Part shown: in pieces, positions 9,680-20,619 of the stretch | Numbering within the stretch: the stretch's first letter is position 1 | How the letters are laid out: every line of letters starts with the position of its first letter | NCBI GenBank assembly: GCA_029204225.1 | Contig: CM055101.1 | Span: forward strand, 29,129,475-29,193,474 | From: Diphasiastrum complanatum | Lineage: Eukaryota; Streptophyta; Lycopodiopsida; Lycopodiales; Lycopodiaceae | Length of the DNA: 64,000 nt | Reading direction: 5' to 3' | Position numbers and translations under genes: made by a program | The notes under the pieces: generated by a model | What the model was told of the DNA's origin: nothing | The model's database searches: none | What the model saw: the letters and a program-made list of their open reading frames with translations, nothing else

Positions 9680-10617
9680 ATTGGAAGCCAAGAAGAGATT
9701 TGTGTAAAAAGCCCTGGTTTGGGATTTGGGAGCACAAAATCAGAGATTTCTCTCTATTTTGAGCAGTTTTTCAAGCTGTAAAAAACCCAGAGGAGGGCGC
9801 CCTAGCAGTGCGAGTCAGATCAGAAGAGGCCGTGGACAACCGCAACTCAGAGAGAGAGAGATCGTTGAGGAATCCTCAGGGCAGCCATAGTTGTGGAAAG
9901 AGAGGGAAGCTGGTCGCGAGGAGGGAAGTCGCGACTTCGTTCGCGCGTGGAACCAAGGTAGAAGCCTAGCATTTTGGAGTGAGCCGTGCTTGCAGGCGCG
10001 TTGATCAACGCACAAAACCATCTAGGACTGTAGGATGAGTTCCTATGAAGATCAACGATAGAGATCGTGCTTTTGGAAAGCAGTGTGAGCCATTGGATCG
10101 GAATTAGCCATTGGATGACAACTAAAGGGGCTATGAAAGTTTGAAGGGCAATTGGGCCTTCAACTTCATTAAAAAATTTCATACTGAAATTGGAGTTGGG
10201 TCCCTTCACAAGTGAAGAGTGAAGTTTCTTCAAGGTGAAGAAACAGTTCAAAAACAAAGAAAATCCGTATTTTTGGGTTTTTTGCCCGTTTTGACCCAAA
10301 CGAAAGAGTATAACCTCCAAACGAAGGGCACCCGAACTGTACCTGCAAGTATGGTACAACAAAACAGAGTGATTGCACTGGAGAAAGTGTTCAGAGTGCG
10401 CCAAAAGTGATTTCACCATTCCACTGAGCACCTAGTTGGGAGTTGACGACTGAGTGCATTTCGGAAGGCGACGCCGATTTGGCTTTCAAATTGGTGGAAA
10501 AGCGACGAGTGGCCTGGTAAGGAAAAAAGTGCAGGTCATCATTTTCAACTTCTGACATCGTAGTTGGCCTCGGCATACTGTTTTTAGCCTACAACAGAAG
10601 TTTCAAGTAGTTTTGCA
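9680..10617 (+). other. Leader-like region upstream of Copia-C
   Basis: No coding frame, LTR end or TGGTATCAGAG primer site is recognisable. It is less AT-rich than its surroundings and runs directly into the Copia-C gag start. It is probably 5' untranslated sequence of that element with the LTR lost. The short frames on both strands show no domain. Confidence 0.4.
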
Positions 10618-11390
10618 ATGGCAAACATGGGAGAGTCCATTTTGAGTGAAAGTAGCAAGTTGGACGGGATTTCCAAATATGCAATGTGAAAATTCAAAAT
10701 GAAAAACATACTGATGGAGAAAAACATGTGGGAAGTCATCACAGGTGATGAGAAAAGGCCGCCAAATGAAGTGGATATCAAAGTGTTCGACAAAAAGATG
10801 AGGAAAGCTTTGACCTTCATTAACTTGTCAGTGAAGGATCACATCATTACCCACATTTGTGATGTTGTTACACCCAGATAGGCATGGGATGTGCTAAAGG
10901 AGCAGTTTGAGATGTCAATTCCGTCAAGAATCATGTTTTTGAAGTCAAAGCTGAATAGTGCCCGCATGGAGCAAGGAGAGCACATTCAGACGTACATGAC
11001 CAGAATCAAGACAATGAGGGATGAACTACATTCTATTGATGAGCGCATACGTGATGTGGAGCTGGTGCACAATGCATTGTATGAATTGCAGAACCCTGTC
11101 AGATGTTTGTGAGCGGAATAGCATCAAGAGAAAGATTGCCAACCTTTGACGAGCTCACAGGAATCTTGATGCAGGAAGAGCCAATGGTGAAAGCTAGACG
11201 TCAAAATACTGACGATCAGGCACTTGCGACATGCCAAAAACAAGGCAAGGGAAAGGGCAAGAAGAAGTCTAAGCAGCAATTTGCCAAGTCTCAGGAGGAT
11301 GAGGGATCTTCCAGTAAGACCAATTAGAAAGGCAAGTGCTTCCATTGTGGTAAAAAGGGCCATTGGAAGAGTGAATGTCGCAAATTCCCG
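10618..11390 (+). pseudogene. Copia-C gag
   Basis: A UBN2-type gag begins MANMGESILSESSKLDG at 10618. A TGA at 10687-10689 stands where this family usually has Trp (YxxWKFKMKNIL). A TAG at 10879-10881 precedes AWDVLKEQF. A frameshift near 11100 moves the frame from LYELQNPVR to IASRERLPTFDELT. A TAG at 11325-11327 comes before the CCHC knuckle CFHCGKKGHWKSEC at 11338-11379. Four lesions mean no capsid protein can be made. Confidence 0.9.
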
Positions 11391-11760
11391 GTGGAACAAG
11401 GCAAGGGAAAACCAAAACAAGCAGGTAACCTTGTCGATGAGGGTGAGATTGAAGACTCTAGTATCTTCATATCTGCATTGTCATCTAATCAAGATGATCA
11501 AGCATGGTATATTGACTCAGGAGCCACAAGACACATGACAGGTAACAAGAATTGGTTCAGTAGCTTGAAAGTGTTGGATAATGGAACGTCCGTTTCACAA
11601 GCAAATGGCGATGTGTGCAAGATCAAGGGCATAGGCACCGTTTCAATCCAACTACCTGATGGCAAAAGCAGGATGATCAGGGAGGTACTTTACGTACCAG
11701 GTTTGAAAAAAAAATCTACTTTTTATTGGAGTCATTACTGATCAAAAGTTGAAAGTATAA
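11391..11760 (+). pseudogene. Copia-C protease and link region
   Basis: The aspartic protease motif WYIDSGATRHMTGN is intact near 11505-11545, followed by NGDVCKIKGIGTVSI and EVLYVPGLKK. The frame is lost at a run of nine adenines (11706-11714), a classic slippage site, and a TAA follows at 11758-11760. The enzyme would have cleaved the polyprotein inside the particle. Confidence 0.85.
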
Positions 11761-11781
11761 ATTGCCCATGATCGTTGCTTT

Positions 11782-13341
11782 GTGAAGGATGTGAACCAAA
11801 AGCTCAAAGTTATTGCGGATGGAGTAAGGGAGCCCGATACAAAATTGTACAGGTTGAATGCTACAATCAAGGGGCAACATGGACTTGTGTCGTCCATTCC
11901 ATCGCAAATTGAGTTGTGGCATAAGAGGCTTGGTCACTTGAACTTGGGAAGCCTCAGTTTGATGAAAAAATTGGAGATGGTAACAAGATTGCCTACTATA
12001 GAAGATCACTTGAAATCAATGTGTGAATCATGTGTATATGGGAAGCAGCATCGAGAGAATTTCAATAAAGGTGGCGTTGCAAGAGCAAAGAACATTCTGG
12101 ATTTAATCCACACAGATTTATGTGGGCCTGTGAGGACCATGTCCTTAGGTAAAGCCTTCTATTTCATGACCTTTATTGATGATATGTCACATAAGATGTG
12201 GATCTACTTCTTAAAGAAGAAATCAGATGCATTTGACAACTTAAAGAGCTTCAAAGCATTGGTCGAATATCAGACAGGTAGGAAGATCAAAGTCCTAAGA
12301 TCAGATAGTGGAGGTGAGTACAGGTCTAATGACTTCAATGATCTTTGTGATCAATTTGGGATTAAAAGACAATTTATGCAAGCTCATACTCTTGCTCTCA
12401 ATGGTGTAGCTGAGTGCAAAAATCATACGATTGTGGAAAGTACCAGATCTATGCTAGCTGAGATGAAACTACCAAAAGATTTTTGGTCAGAAGCATGCGG
12501 TACAACAGTCTATCTTCAAAATAGAAGTCCTACCATTGCCATACCAAAGATAACACCTGAGGAAGCATTCACGAAGAAGAAGCCAAAGGCGAACCACTTG
12601 CGAATTTTTGGATGTAAGGCCTTTGTACACATTCCTAAGGAAGAGAGACGTAAACTTGATGTGAAAGCAATCAAGTGTATATTCCTAGGATATGATGAAC
12701 ATGTGAAGGGCATGTATGAAGACAAGGATGCTGAGAAGATAGATACATCCAGTGGGAAAGATGGTATAGTGAGGATACCACCTGATGATGATCCATTCAT
12801 TGACCTTTCGAATGATGAACATGAGGATACATCTCAAGATACTACTACTCAACCTCAAGAGACAGGTTGGAGAGGTAGAGACAAACCTTTTGGTGCAAGA
12901 AGGATTGAAGTTGTAGGTGATAAACGCAAGGAGAAGGATGTACCGTGGGATACATTTTCACCAAGAAGCCGATCACCTGACAAGAAGCTCCCTAAGTGGT
13001 TTGAGAGATTGTTAGAGAGCTGCGACATAGATGACTTTCCAGGATCATCTAGCCAGGGAGAGCTACGAAGATCAACAAGAGAGAAGACACAACCTAAAAG
13101 GTATGAAGAAAATTGTGCTCTCTTATCTAGCATTATTCAAAGCAAAGAACCTTTGACTTTTGGTGAAGTGAAGGATAATGACATTTGGGTCAAGGCCATG
13201 GGAGAGGAGATGGAGTCAATTGCTAAGCATAGCACATGGGACTTAGTAAAACCACTAGTTGGCAAGAAACCCATTGGTTGCAAATGGATATATGGGACTA
13301 AGTACCATGTAGATGAAAGTATAAGCACAAAGCAAGATTAG
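11782..13341 (+). pseudogene. Copia-C integrase, longest surviving frame
   Basis: This 519-codon frame holds the GAG-pre-integrase motif LWHKRLGHLN, zinc-binding Cys pair CESCVYGKQ, and the integrase core with HTDLCGP, LRSDSGGEY and NGVAECKN, so the three acidic residues are present. It continues through the C-terminal FGCKAFVHIP region, a variable linker and the start of reverse transcriptase (PIGCKWIYGTKYHVDE). It then leaves frame at about 13318-13341 because of a small indel. The usual QQNGVAERKNR is changed to ALNGVAECKNH, suggesting decay around the catalytic Glu. Confidence 0.9.
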
Positions 13342-14640
13342 TTATCAAAGGGTATGCACATAGTAAAGGCATCGACTATGAGAAGACCTTTGCGCCGGTA
13401 TGTGAGTGGAATATTCTACGTCTACTTGTTGCTTTAGCTTCACATTCTGGTTGGCCTTTGCATCTAATGGATGTGAAATCTGCTTTTCTAAATGGTGAGT
13501 TAGAAGAAGAGGTGTTCCTGGATCAACTCGAAGGCTTTGTAGTGAAGGGACAGGAAAATAAAGTATGTCACTTAAAGAAAGCGCTTTATGGTCTTAAACA
13601 GGCACCACATGCGTGGACTAGCAGGATTGATGCCTACTTTCTTTCAAAGGGGATGGTGAGAACACACTCTGATCCAAATCTATATGTCTTATGCTTTGAT
13701 GGTATGGTTGCGTTGATTGCTCTTTATGTTGATGACCTGATTATTACGGGAAATAATCAAGAGATGATAGATATGATCAAGAAAGATCTCAAGAAACAAT
13801 TTGAGATGACAGATCTCAGCTTGATGCATTACTGCCTTGGAGTAGAGGTGTGGCAAAAAGGACACGAAGTGGGTTTAACACAGGTGAAGTATGTCAAATA
13901 GTTGTTGCACAGGTTTAGGTTGCAGGATTGCAAACCAATGAATACTCCTATTGAACCAGGTAAAAATCTTCCTAAGCTTGATGAGTCACAGTCATTTGAT
14001 GCTACACTGTATAGACAGTTAGTAGGGAACTTGATTTACCTTAGCATGACTAGACCAGATATATGCTATGCTGTTGCCATTGTAAGTCAGTTTATGACAG
14101 CACCTACGGGAATGCATTGGAAGGCAGCTAAACGCATTTTGCGTTATGTGAAAGGCACTTCATAGTATGGCTTGATTTACATGAAGCATGATGGTTTACC
14201 TGAGTTGTGTGGCTATGTGGATGCGGATTGGGGAGGCGACTATGATGATTGTAGATCCACCACAGGGTATGTATTCCAGTTTTGTGGTAGTTGATTTTTC
14301 TGGTCTAGTAAGAAGCAAAGTACAATTGCTCTATCCACCACAGAAGTAGAGTATAAGGCAATGTGTAGTGTAGCACAATAAGCTATATGGTTGAGACAAA
14401 TGTTGGAAGAAGTTGGCATGAAGCAGAAAAATTCCACGACATTACATAGTGACTGTCAGAGTGGCATTCAGCTACCAAAGAATCTAATGTTCCATGCGAG
14501 AACCAAACATATTGAGATTCAGTATCACTTTATAAGTGAGAGGCTGCTGAGTCGTGAAATTCATGTTGTTCATTGTAGCACAAAAGAACAACTAGCTAAT
14601 ATTTTCACTAAGCCACTTGTTGGAGAAAAGTTAGATAAGT
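13342..14640 (+). pseudogene. Copia-C reverse transcriptase and RNase H
   Basis: Resuming one frame later, the sequence encodes FAPVCEWNILRLLVALA, DVKSAFLNGELEEEVF, YGLKQAPHAW and YVDDLIITGNN, then RNase H with WSSKKQSTIALSTTE, ARTKHIEIQYHF and ANIFTKPL. In-frame stops lie at 13899-13901 (TAG), 14163-14165 (TAG), 14292-14294 (TGA) and 14379-14381 (TAA). It ends abruptly at the junction with the CACTA transposase sequence. Confidence 0.9.
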
Positions 14641-16567
14641 TTAGCAAAACCAGTTGGTGTTCTAATGTCATGAATAATGGAGCGCACATGGTTAAGCTCA
14701 TCATTAGTGAATGTCCAAGGTACTTTTGGAGCATGATCTTCACCATCCTTTATCCAATATTCTTTTTTGATGTTTGATTCTTTTAGATCGTGCCTTGCAA
14801 CAATGGTATCTTTTTCACCAATCAAGTGTTTCCAAATAGATTCACCCACATTTTTAAATATGTGCATGGGATCAAGTAGATGATTAATCAAAAGGTTATT
14901 CCAATATTCCAAATGATGAAATATAGATAATCTTTTCATACTATCGATTGGCTTTGCTTGAGACACCTCTCATAGTTTTCGTCAACCTTTCACGGACATC
15001 CTATTTGGAGGCATCTCTCTCTCAACTCTTCCTCCAAAACCTCTTCTATGAGTGTCTCTGAATGGATGGCCTTCATGCAAGTATTTACGATGATTTTCAT
15101 AAACCACTTTTTTGAGACTATAAGAGTATCTTCCCACAAGATTTGGCCCGCACAAAAAACAACCATTTTTTCCAGTCGTTTGAAAGCCCGCCCAACACAT
15201 AGATACTATCAATCACTATTAAAAAAAGTATATGTCAAAGAATAATTATACAAATTGTAGTATATCATATAAATGTCAAGAATTACTAGTTGTAAACAAA
15301 CTCCTATGTACACAAGATAGACATTGTTTGAATGATTACCTGAGCATTCACCTAATCCTGGATAGTCATGCATTGTCCACATTACAATGGAATGTAGTGT
15401 AAACTCCCTCTCACATGAGGGCTGTGAAATGTCATATGCTTTTATCCCCTTCCACAAATCTTCCAACTCGTCAATAAGCAGCTCAAGATACACATCCATG
15501 TTCTAAACCTTTCGTTGGCCAGGAATTAAAAGTGCCAACATAATGTGTCTCCAAGGAGGAATATTATAATTTACCAAATGGACCACGTAGTTGTTTGTAC
15601 ACCAAAGAGGTTCACACCATCTATTGCAAGACCGAATCTCACATTTCTTGACTCATTGCCAAAGGTTGGATACTCTTAGTTGATGTGTTTCCATGCAGGT
15701 GAATCTGGAGGTACCCTCATCATCCCATCCGTAGAGGTATGGTGTGCATTTCAGTCCATAAGTTGTGCAAGAGATTTACATCAAAATAAACGTTGCAATC
15801 GTGGAATTACTGGAAAATGTCATGAAACTTTGCACGGAATGGTTGCCCCTTGCAAATCATCTCTATATCGAGGAGTCACAAATGGGACATTTCTTGAGTG
15901 ATTTGTACCTTTCTTGATATAAAATACAATCTTTTGGACAATGATATTGCTTGTAGTCCATCCCGATGTTAGACAACATCTTTCGTGCCTCATCTCTTGT
16001 CTCAGACATGGCATTCCCTTCTGGAAGAATTTTGTTTTTCAATAGTCTGTACATGACAAAAGAAGTCATTGTAAAAAAATTATTACTCGATGTCCAAATT
16101 TGTAAATTTTGTTTCAAAGCAAAAATGACAAGCAGATGAAAAAAAATTTACTCTAATAATGATGTGAGGCTTTGGTCACTCCATCTATATTTGGCTTGAA
16201 GATTTAATAGAAGTAGAGAAGTCGCCAAACGAGATGTCTTTGCTCCAGGATACAATGCGGTCTTTGATTCTTCTCGCAATTTCTTTTCTTCTTTAGACAA
16301 AAGTGCCTCCTCATCTTGTTCATTGTGTCTAGTTGCACTATTGTTCTCGTACATATCATCCAACATGTCCCCCATGACTTCAAATTCATCATTCATTGGA
16401 AGCTCATTTTCATCGTTGGAACTTGTTTGCGAAGAAGTAGATCTAGATGAGCTACATTCAGATGCATTCGTCTCTTGATTAATGCGCTCATCAATTTCCA
16501 TCATCTCTTTTAAGCCTTGATGTAGACGACGAGGTAATTGCTTTATATGAGGACCGTTGTATTGCAT
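14631..16567 (-). pseudogene. CACTA (En/Spm) TNP2-type transposase remnant
   Basis: Reading on the minus strand, an acidic N-terminal region leads to LYPGAKTSRLATSLLLLNLQ and WSDQSLTSLLE. An intron 16151-16047 (GTAAAT...TACAG) then joins in frame to LLKNKILPEGN, exactly as TNP2 proteins read. Next come MDYKQYHCPKDCILY and CPICDSS. A frameshift near 15880 is followed by IPCKV, a stop, and HFPVIPRLQRLF. Further downstream are DVYLELLIDELEDLW, WTMHDYPGLGE, WAGFQTTGKNGCFLC, MHIFKNVGESIWKHLIG and PTGFAKLI. The order matches the tnp2 transposase, which cuts and rejoins CACTA elements. Several stops and frameshifts kill it. It abuts the truncated Copia-C end. No CACTA-type termini are visible. Confidence 0.85.
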
Positions 16568-17019
16568 TTGTCATCTACGTATACCATTATGAGGATTATT
16601 GTCTCCAACACTAAATGAAGATGAAGAATCCTATATATCAAAATAACAAGAAGTAGGATGAAACAATGCTTGATAAACATTTCCTCCCAATACTTGATAG
16701 ATCTAAATGTTGCATATGAATATAAATTACCCCTTAGTTCAAAAAGCATGAACATACCAATGTATCTATTAGACAGATTTATCTTCTCAACTTGTTAACA
16801 TTCAATGAACTCAAAGAATTGCACGCTTCTACATATTTACATATTTATGAATTTTACATTCATTGGCTTTCACTTATTATCTTATGTAAACATCTAGGCA
16901 AATGACAAATAATGTTTGACGAATAATGCTCCTAAGATTTGACATATTTAATGACACAAACCAAATACAATCAAGATGCATGAATTATACATCTCTACAT
17001 ATCAACAAAATATAAATCT
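16568..17019 (-). other. AT-rich stretch with a short SET-like echo
   Basis: Around 16660-16730 the minus strand reads YSYATFRSIKYWEEMFIKH, which resembles the end of a SET domain (AtrdI..GEEL...Y) and the better copy at 17020-17220. The remainder has no recognised content. The two pieces may be a duplicated exon. Confidence 0.3.
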
Positions 17020-17220
17020 TCACATTTGACTTATTGTCTTTTGCAAACATTTGGGTAGAGGACGGTCGAAACTATACTTGATGAACAATTCCTCCCCAAA
17101 CCTGATGGATCTAGTGGCACAAACCATTACATAAATGCCCTTTACATTCCTAGTAAAATATACTTCTTTTCCATTGTTGCATTCTGATTCAGCCGACAAC
17201 CCTTGTCTCTGAATCCTCAC
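17020..17220 (-). pseudogene. SET-domain C-terminal fragment
   Basis: The minus-strand frame includes ECNNGKEVYFTRNVKG, then VMVCATRSIRFGEELFIKY and FDRPLP. The CATRSI...GEEL...Y block matches the end of a SET methyltransferase core, including the conserved Tyr. Only about 65 codons remain, and the SET front half is absent on this strand. The plus-strand fragment at 8666-9679 has the front half but a ruined end, so both could be pieces of one gene family carried near transposons. No start codon context or promoter is seen. Confidence 0.4.
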
Positions 17221-17346
17221 ACAGTCTGAAGCTCACCAAGTGTTTCTCCTTCCGTCTTCAACACGCCGTAAACCCGAAACTCTCAGAAGACAATTCTCCC
17301 GAAGCTCTCTTCAACGGCGATGCTATACTGTGTACACTCCCTGTAC
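17221..17346. other. Short unassigned junction
   Basis: This lies between the SET-like fragment and a minus-strand primer site. It may be the leader of the Copia remnant whose LTR lies at 17362-17605. Confidence 0.3.
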
Positions 17347-17605
17347 GACTCTGATACCAACTTAGAATTTGCTTTGCACAGGAACACAGATCATGTTACA
17401 CAGTAACACAGACATAAAACACTCTCCACAGCAAGCTCACATAGCAACTGTATTTCTCAAAACAAAGTTACACTGTACATATAGTTGTTCACTCAGGCAA
17501 CCCATGCATGACCCAGGTTGCCGTTGGCGGGACACGTGTCCCGTCAACTTGCCTCATGGTGAGGCCAACTGATCCTTATCAACTGACCCACAGTATAGTA
17601 GCACA
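17347..17605 (-). mobile_element. Copia LTR remnant with primer site
   Basis: On the minus strand TGGTATCAGAGTCG (17360-17347) is a Copia primer site for initiator tRNA-Met. Directly before it, 17605-17362 reads as a roughly 244-bp LTR-like segment starting TGTGCTACTATACTG. It contains GGGACACGTGTCCC, a perfect 14-bp palindrome. The LTR 3' end lacks the usual CA and no second LTR is found, so only the 5' end of an element survives. Confidence 0.55.
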
Positions 17606-17628
17606 GTGATTCTACTTTAATTCTAGTT

Positions 17629-17980
17629 GTATCCACGCGAAAGTCGAGCCTTTTTTATTTAAACTTTACTATGGCGTGGATAATCCATGCGTGGATTATC
17701 CACGTGAATTTAGAATTCCTATTTCCGGCTCAGGTGTCGGAGGTTTACCCGGCTGCTGGTAGTCAGACTTGGCGTGGATAATCCATGCGTGGATAATCCA
17801 TGCATTTTGAATTTCACAACATCCGACTGATCTGCTGTCGAAAATGACATTTGCATGGAACATCCACGCATGGATAATCAACACGCCCGTATCACGCGTA
17901 TATCCACGCCCATCCACGGCTATATCCACGCGAATTTTTTTTTGCCCGTGTGTCCTCCTTTGTATTGTGCGTGGATATTT
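17629..17980. repeat. Cluster of ATCCACGC / GCGTGGAT motifs
   Basis: Nine exact copies of the 8-mer ATCCACGC or its complement GCGTGGAT fall within about 350 bp, many head to head as GCGTGGATAATCCATGCG, plus one-base variants. The same motif clusters at both ends of the DNA transposon at 36486-38746. Such clusters are typical of subterminal transposase-binding repeats of CACTA/En-Spm elements. Here it lies on the 3' side of the minus-strand transposase at 18484-19460 and so probably marks that element's end. Confidence 0.7.
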
Positions 17981-18483
17981 GCTACATGTGTTCTTGTGGA
18001 AAATTCTTAAAAAGCATGCAAATTTATACAAGCCAATAGGAAATAGACACAAAGAGATATTTTTGTATATTGGAATAAAACATATTACAACATAATTGAA
18101 TTTCAAGTGTACTTCATTTCCGACACTTTCTTTAATGAAAGTTGCAATTTGGAGTCATGCAATAACTTTTTGATTTCATATGTATCCAAAAGCTCATAGT
18201 TCTACCACTTACTCAAATCAACATAAGCATCATGTTCTTAATGAGATTTTTGGTGCTAATCCTAGGAAAATCTACCAAGATTGAGTGCCATGAGGGACAT
18301 TCAAGAGATAGCGAGTCTATACACATTTAACCGTCTGGAAGAGTCAAGAAAACATGAACTTCGTTAAGTAGCCTTTCAAAGGGCATAGACCATCTTTATC
18401 CCTTTGCATGTGCTCAAAAACCGAGGTGAATAGTCTTCTTCTATCATATTGGGCATATTATATCTCGTTACTCCGATTGTTGG
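17981..18483. other. Region between transposon end and transposase remnant
   Basis: No recognised domain. It is probably internal sequence of the DNA transposon that holds the ATCCACGC cluster. Confidence 0.35.
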
Positions 18484-19460
18484 TCAATATATTGACATAA
18501 CAAGAAAATTTACGCTCAAAGGTATAGCACCAAAAAACATCATGCCTGCCATGTCGATAAGTGTCATCCAAAATCTCCCCATTCCCTGCAACCATTTTAA
18601 AAATGTAAGAGGAATACGATAATTGTAACCAAAACAAACTATGCATTTTGTTTTCAACTCTTCACAATGCATTTCGAACTTGCTACGTGTTCCAAGCGAG
18701 TTGAATTTTTGCCAATTGATTCCACACTTTGAACTCTCCAAGCAAGCAACAAATGTCTGATAATTTCTATGTCTTTGTCTGAGCATCCATTGTCATGACT
18801 ATAATCATAAAAATAGTGCATAGTGTCTATTAGTAGAAGTCCCAAGTCATGCAAATGTGAAGGAATATCTGCCACACTTCCCAAGATATGCGTCAAGCAC
18901 CACTGAATAAACTTTTGATTCTCTTCTGCCTTGAAGCCTCCATGATACTTGATTGGCACATTGGGCCAATGTCCATAGCAAATTGAGCATGGCACAACCT
19001 TTGACACTTCTACAACTATTGCATCAATAGCCCTTTTGGAATTGTTTGTTGACTCTTTCATAAGAGTAGTAATGAATTTGCGAAACAAATTCAATGAGAG
19101 TATGTGCATGACATCGTAGACCAAGTCTGTAGAAACATTGAGATTGTAGATATCATGCAATCGCCATAGAACAGATTCTCCTGACAAACCAGCACCTCTC
19201 AATATTTCTTCCCTCTCAACTTGAGTACATGCCTTCTTTGATTGAAACAATGCTTCAACCATTTCATGAATGTGTCATTTCGATGGTGGATATCTAGCTT
19301 GATATTGATTTCCATCATATAAATAATGCTCTAGGTACTTTCCATCTCCGCTATCTAGAGTAGCTTGCACATTATCTCTACGACAAAAGGCCTGGCCCCC
19401 ATTTTTGAAGAGTCCAATTTTACGTTGGGCAGGGTGGTCTCCTGTCACTGTCATCAGCAT
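18484..19460 (-). pseudogene. TNP2/KDZ-related DNA-transposon transposase remnant
   Basis: One minus-strand frame runs 19460 to 18654 with a single TGA near 19275-19273, which a CGA-to-TGA change at a CpG would explain. It includes TGDHPAQRKIGLFKNGG, CRRD, LVYDVMHILSLNLFRKFI, CSICYGHWPNVP and GGFKAEENQKFIQWCL. The TGDHPA...GG...CRR and D.MH...LN.F.K motifs recall the central part of TNP2-like and related plant transposases. Below 18780 a different frame is more protein-like (SSKCGINWQKFN, SKFEMHCEELKTKC), so a frameshift is likely. It is cut off at its 5' side by the Gypsy-1 LTR at 19514. The exact superfamily is uncertain. Confidence 0.55.
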
Positions 19461-19513
19461 AGCACGAAGGTGACAATTTTTTGAAATTGTTGAAACATGG
19501 CTTGAAAGATATT

Positions 19514-20531
19514 TGTGGAGTCTTATGATCTCACATTATCCAAATTTTGTCATATATTGTAAAAATTTTCAATTTCCATATATATAAAATGCTATTGTGC
19601 CTAAATACATGTAAAGGCCTATTTCGCACTTTGTAAATTCATATCTTGAGTAGAAGTTGCGACATTCTAAAGAGACACAATAGAAGTTCAGAACCGACAT
19701 TTGATGATTCGTAAGCGACATTGAGGTTGAAGAACATTCCTATAAGGATAGCACTATGTGCCATTGTACATACGCATTTCTACGCAAAGCTGAGTATCAA
19801 TAGAGAGCAAAGAGCAAGTTCTTATAGCTTGAACATTCTTTCCTTCTGTTATCTCTCACATAATTACTTCTTATCATTTGTGCGAACACACTCTGTATGA
19901 TCTATGATTGATTGTGATACTGTTCTGTTTGCGTCACACACATCTCATTAGTCATACTGAATTTCACTTACTCTAGCACGGATTTTCAGGCGACACCAGC
20001 AAGTAATAATTTGACTAATGTGCGCAGGGAATCAGCCAAACCGGTTAAACATAACTTTTAGCAGAAATTCCTTCAACTCGGAATGAGCTATGTGTTCAGA
20101 TAATGGTATTGATTGAGGCTCTGTCTTGTTTGCTTCCTGCGATAAAAACTAATTCTTTGTGTTTGATTAAGAAGAACTTTTACTTAATGTGATTCTGCTT
20201 GATGAATCTAATTGCTAGTTGTTGTCAGTTCTAACTGTTTTCCTGATGCCTAAAGAGCCTAAAAGATAAAGTAATTCTTACAATTACAGACCTTGACCAA
20301 ATCGTTTCATTATTGGTGTCCCTGGATGCCAGTTTACCCAAATATCTTTGGATAACCAGTTATGTCGCTGTAGTATTCATTGTGAACTTTATACACTCTA
20401 GTCTGTTTATCATCATGCATACATTTACCATGCAAAAGATGAGATTATTCTCTCTCTTGGGGGACGATCAAACCTTTTATACTACATAATTCATTGATTT
20501 TGTGAAAATCTATAACGACTAGGCCACCACA
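19514..20531 (+). repeat. Gypsy-1 5' LTR
   Basis: It starts TGTGGAGTCTTATG at 19514 and ends ...GCCACCACA at 20531, followed after five bases by the primer site. The first 207 bp match the partial 3' LTR at 28766-28979 with scattered substitutions and a small indel, which suggests an older insertion than Copia-1. Confidence 0.88.
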
Positions 20532-20536
20532 TAATC

Positions 20537-20552
20537 TGGCGCCATTGTCGGG
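20537..20552 (+). promoter_or_regulatory. Gypsy-1 primer-binding site
   Basis: TGGCGCCATTGTCGGG closely resembles the TGGCGCCGTTGCCGGGG site typical of Tat/Athila-group Gypsy elements, usually attributed to tRNA-Asp. Two differences from that pattern are C-to-T or G-to-A. Confidence 0.8.
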
Positions 20553-20619
20553 AAGATGAATTTCACCTTTTGCAATATTTTTAAGTGTATTACATCTACG
20601 AATCTTTCTCATGTAATGC

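Larger units (their letters stand above)
10618..14640 (+). mobile_element. Copia-C: decayed Ty1/Copia body without LTRs
   Basis: Gag, protease, integrase, reverse transcriptase and RNase H follow in Copia order on the plus strand, with many lesions. No LTR or primer site is visible at either side. The 3' end stops just after the RNase H motif ANIFTKPL near 14640, where the C-terminus of a minus-strand CACTA transposase begins, so the element was truncated by that junction. The protein is clearly different from Copia-1: its gag starts MANMGESILSES, and its RT reads YVDDLIITGNN. Confidence 0.93.

Noticed and set aside
9847-10431. 194-codon minus-strand frame upstream of Copia-C
   Set aside because: No domain, no start context, and it overlaps what looks like the leader of Copia-C. 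Probably chance in a locally GC-richer stretch.
17347-17360. tRNA-like TGGTATCAGAGC sequences as tRNA genes
   Set aside because: These are primer-binding sites next to LTR ends; there is no cloverleaf, anticodon arm or T arm around them. The same holds at 2533, 56241, 58929 and 63351.
17629-17980. The regularly repeated ATCCACGC cluster as a CRISPR-like array
   Set aside because: Spacing is irregular, both orientations are mixed, and the unit is only 8 bp. It recurs at ends of a DNA transposon in a plant genome.
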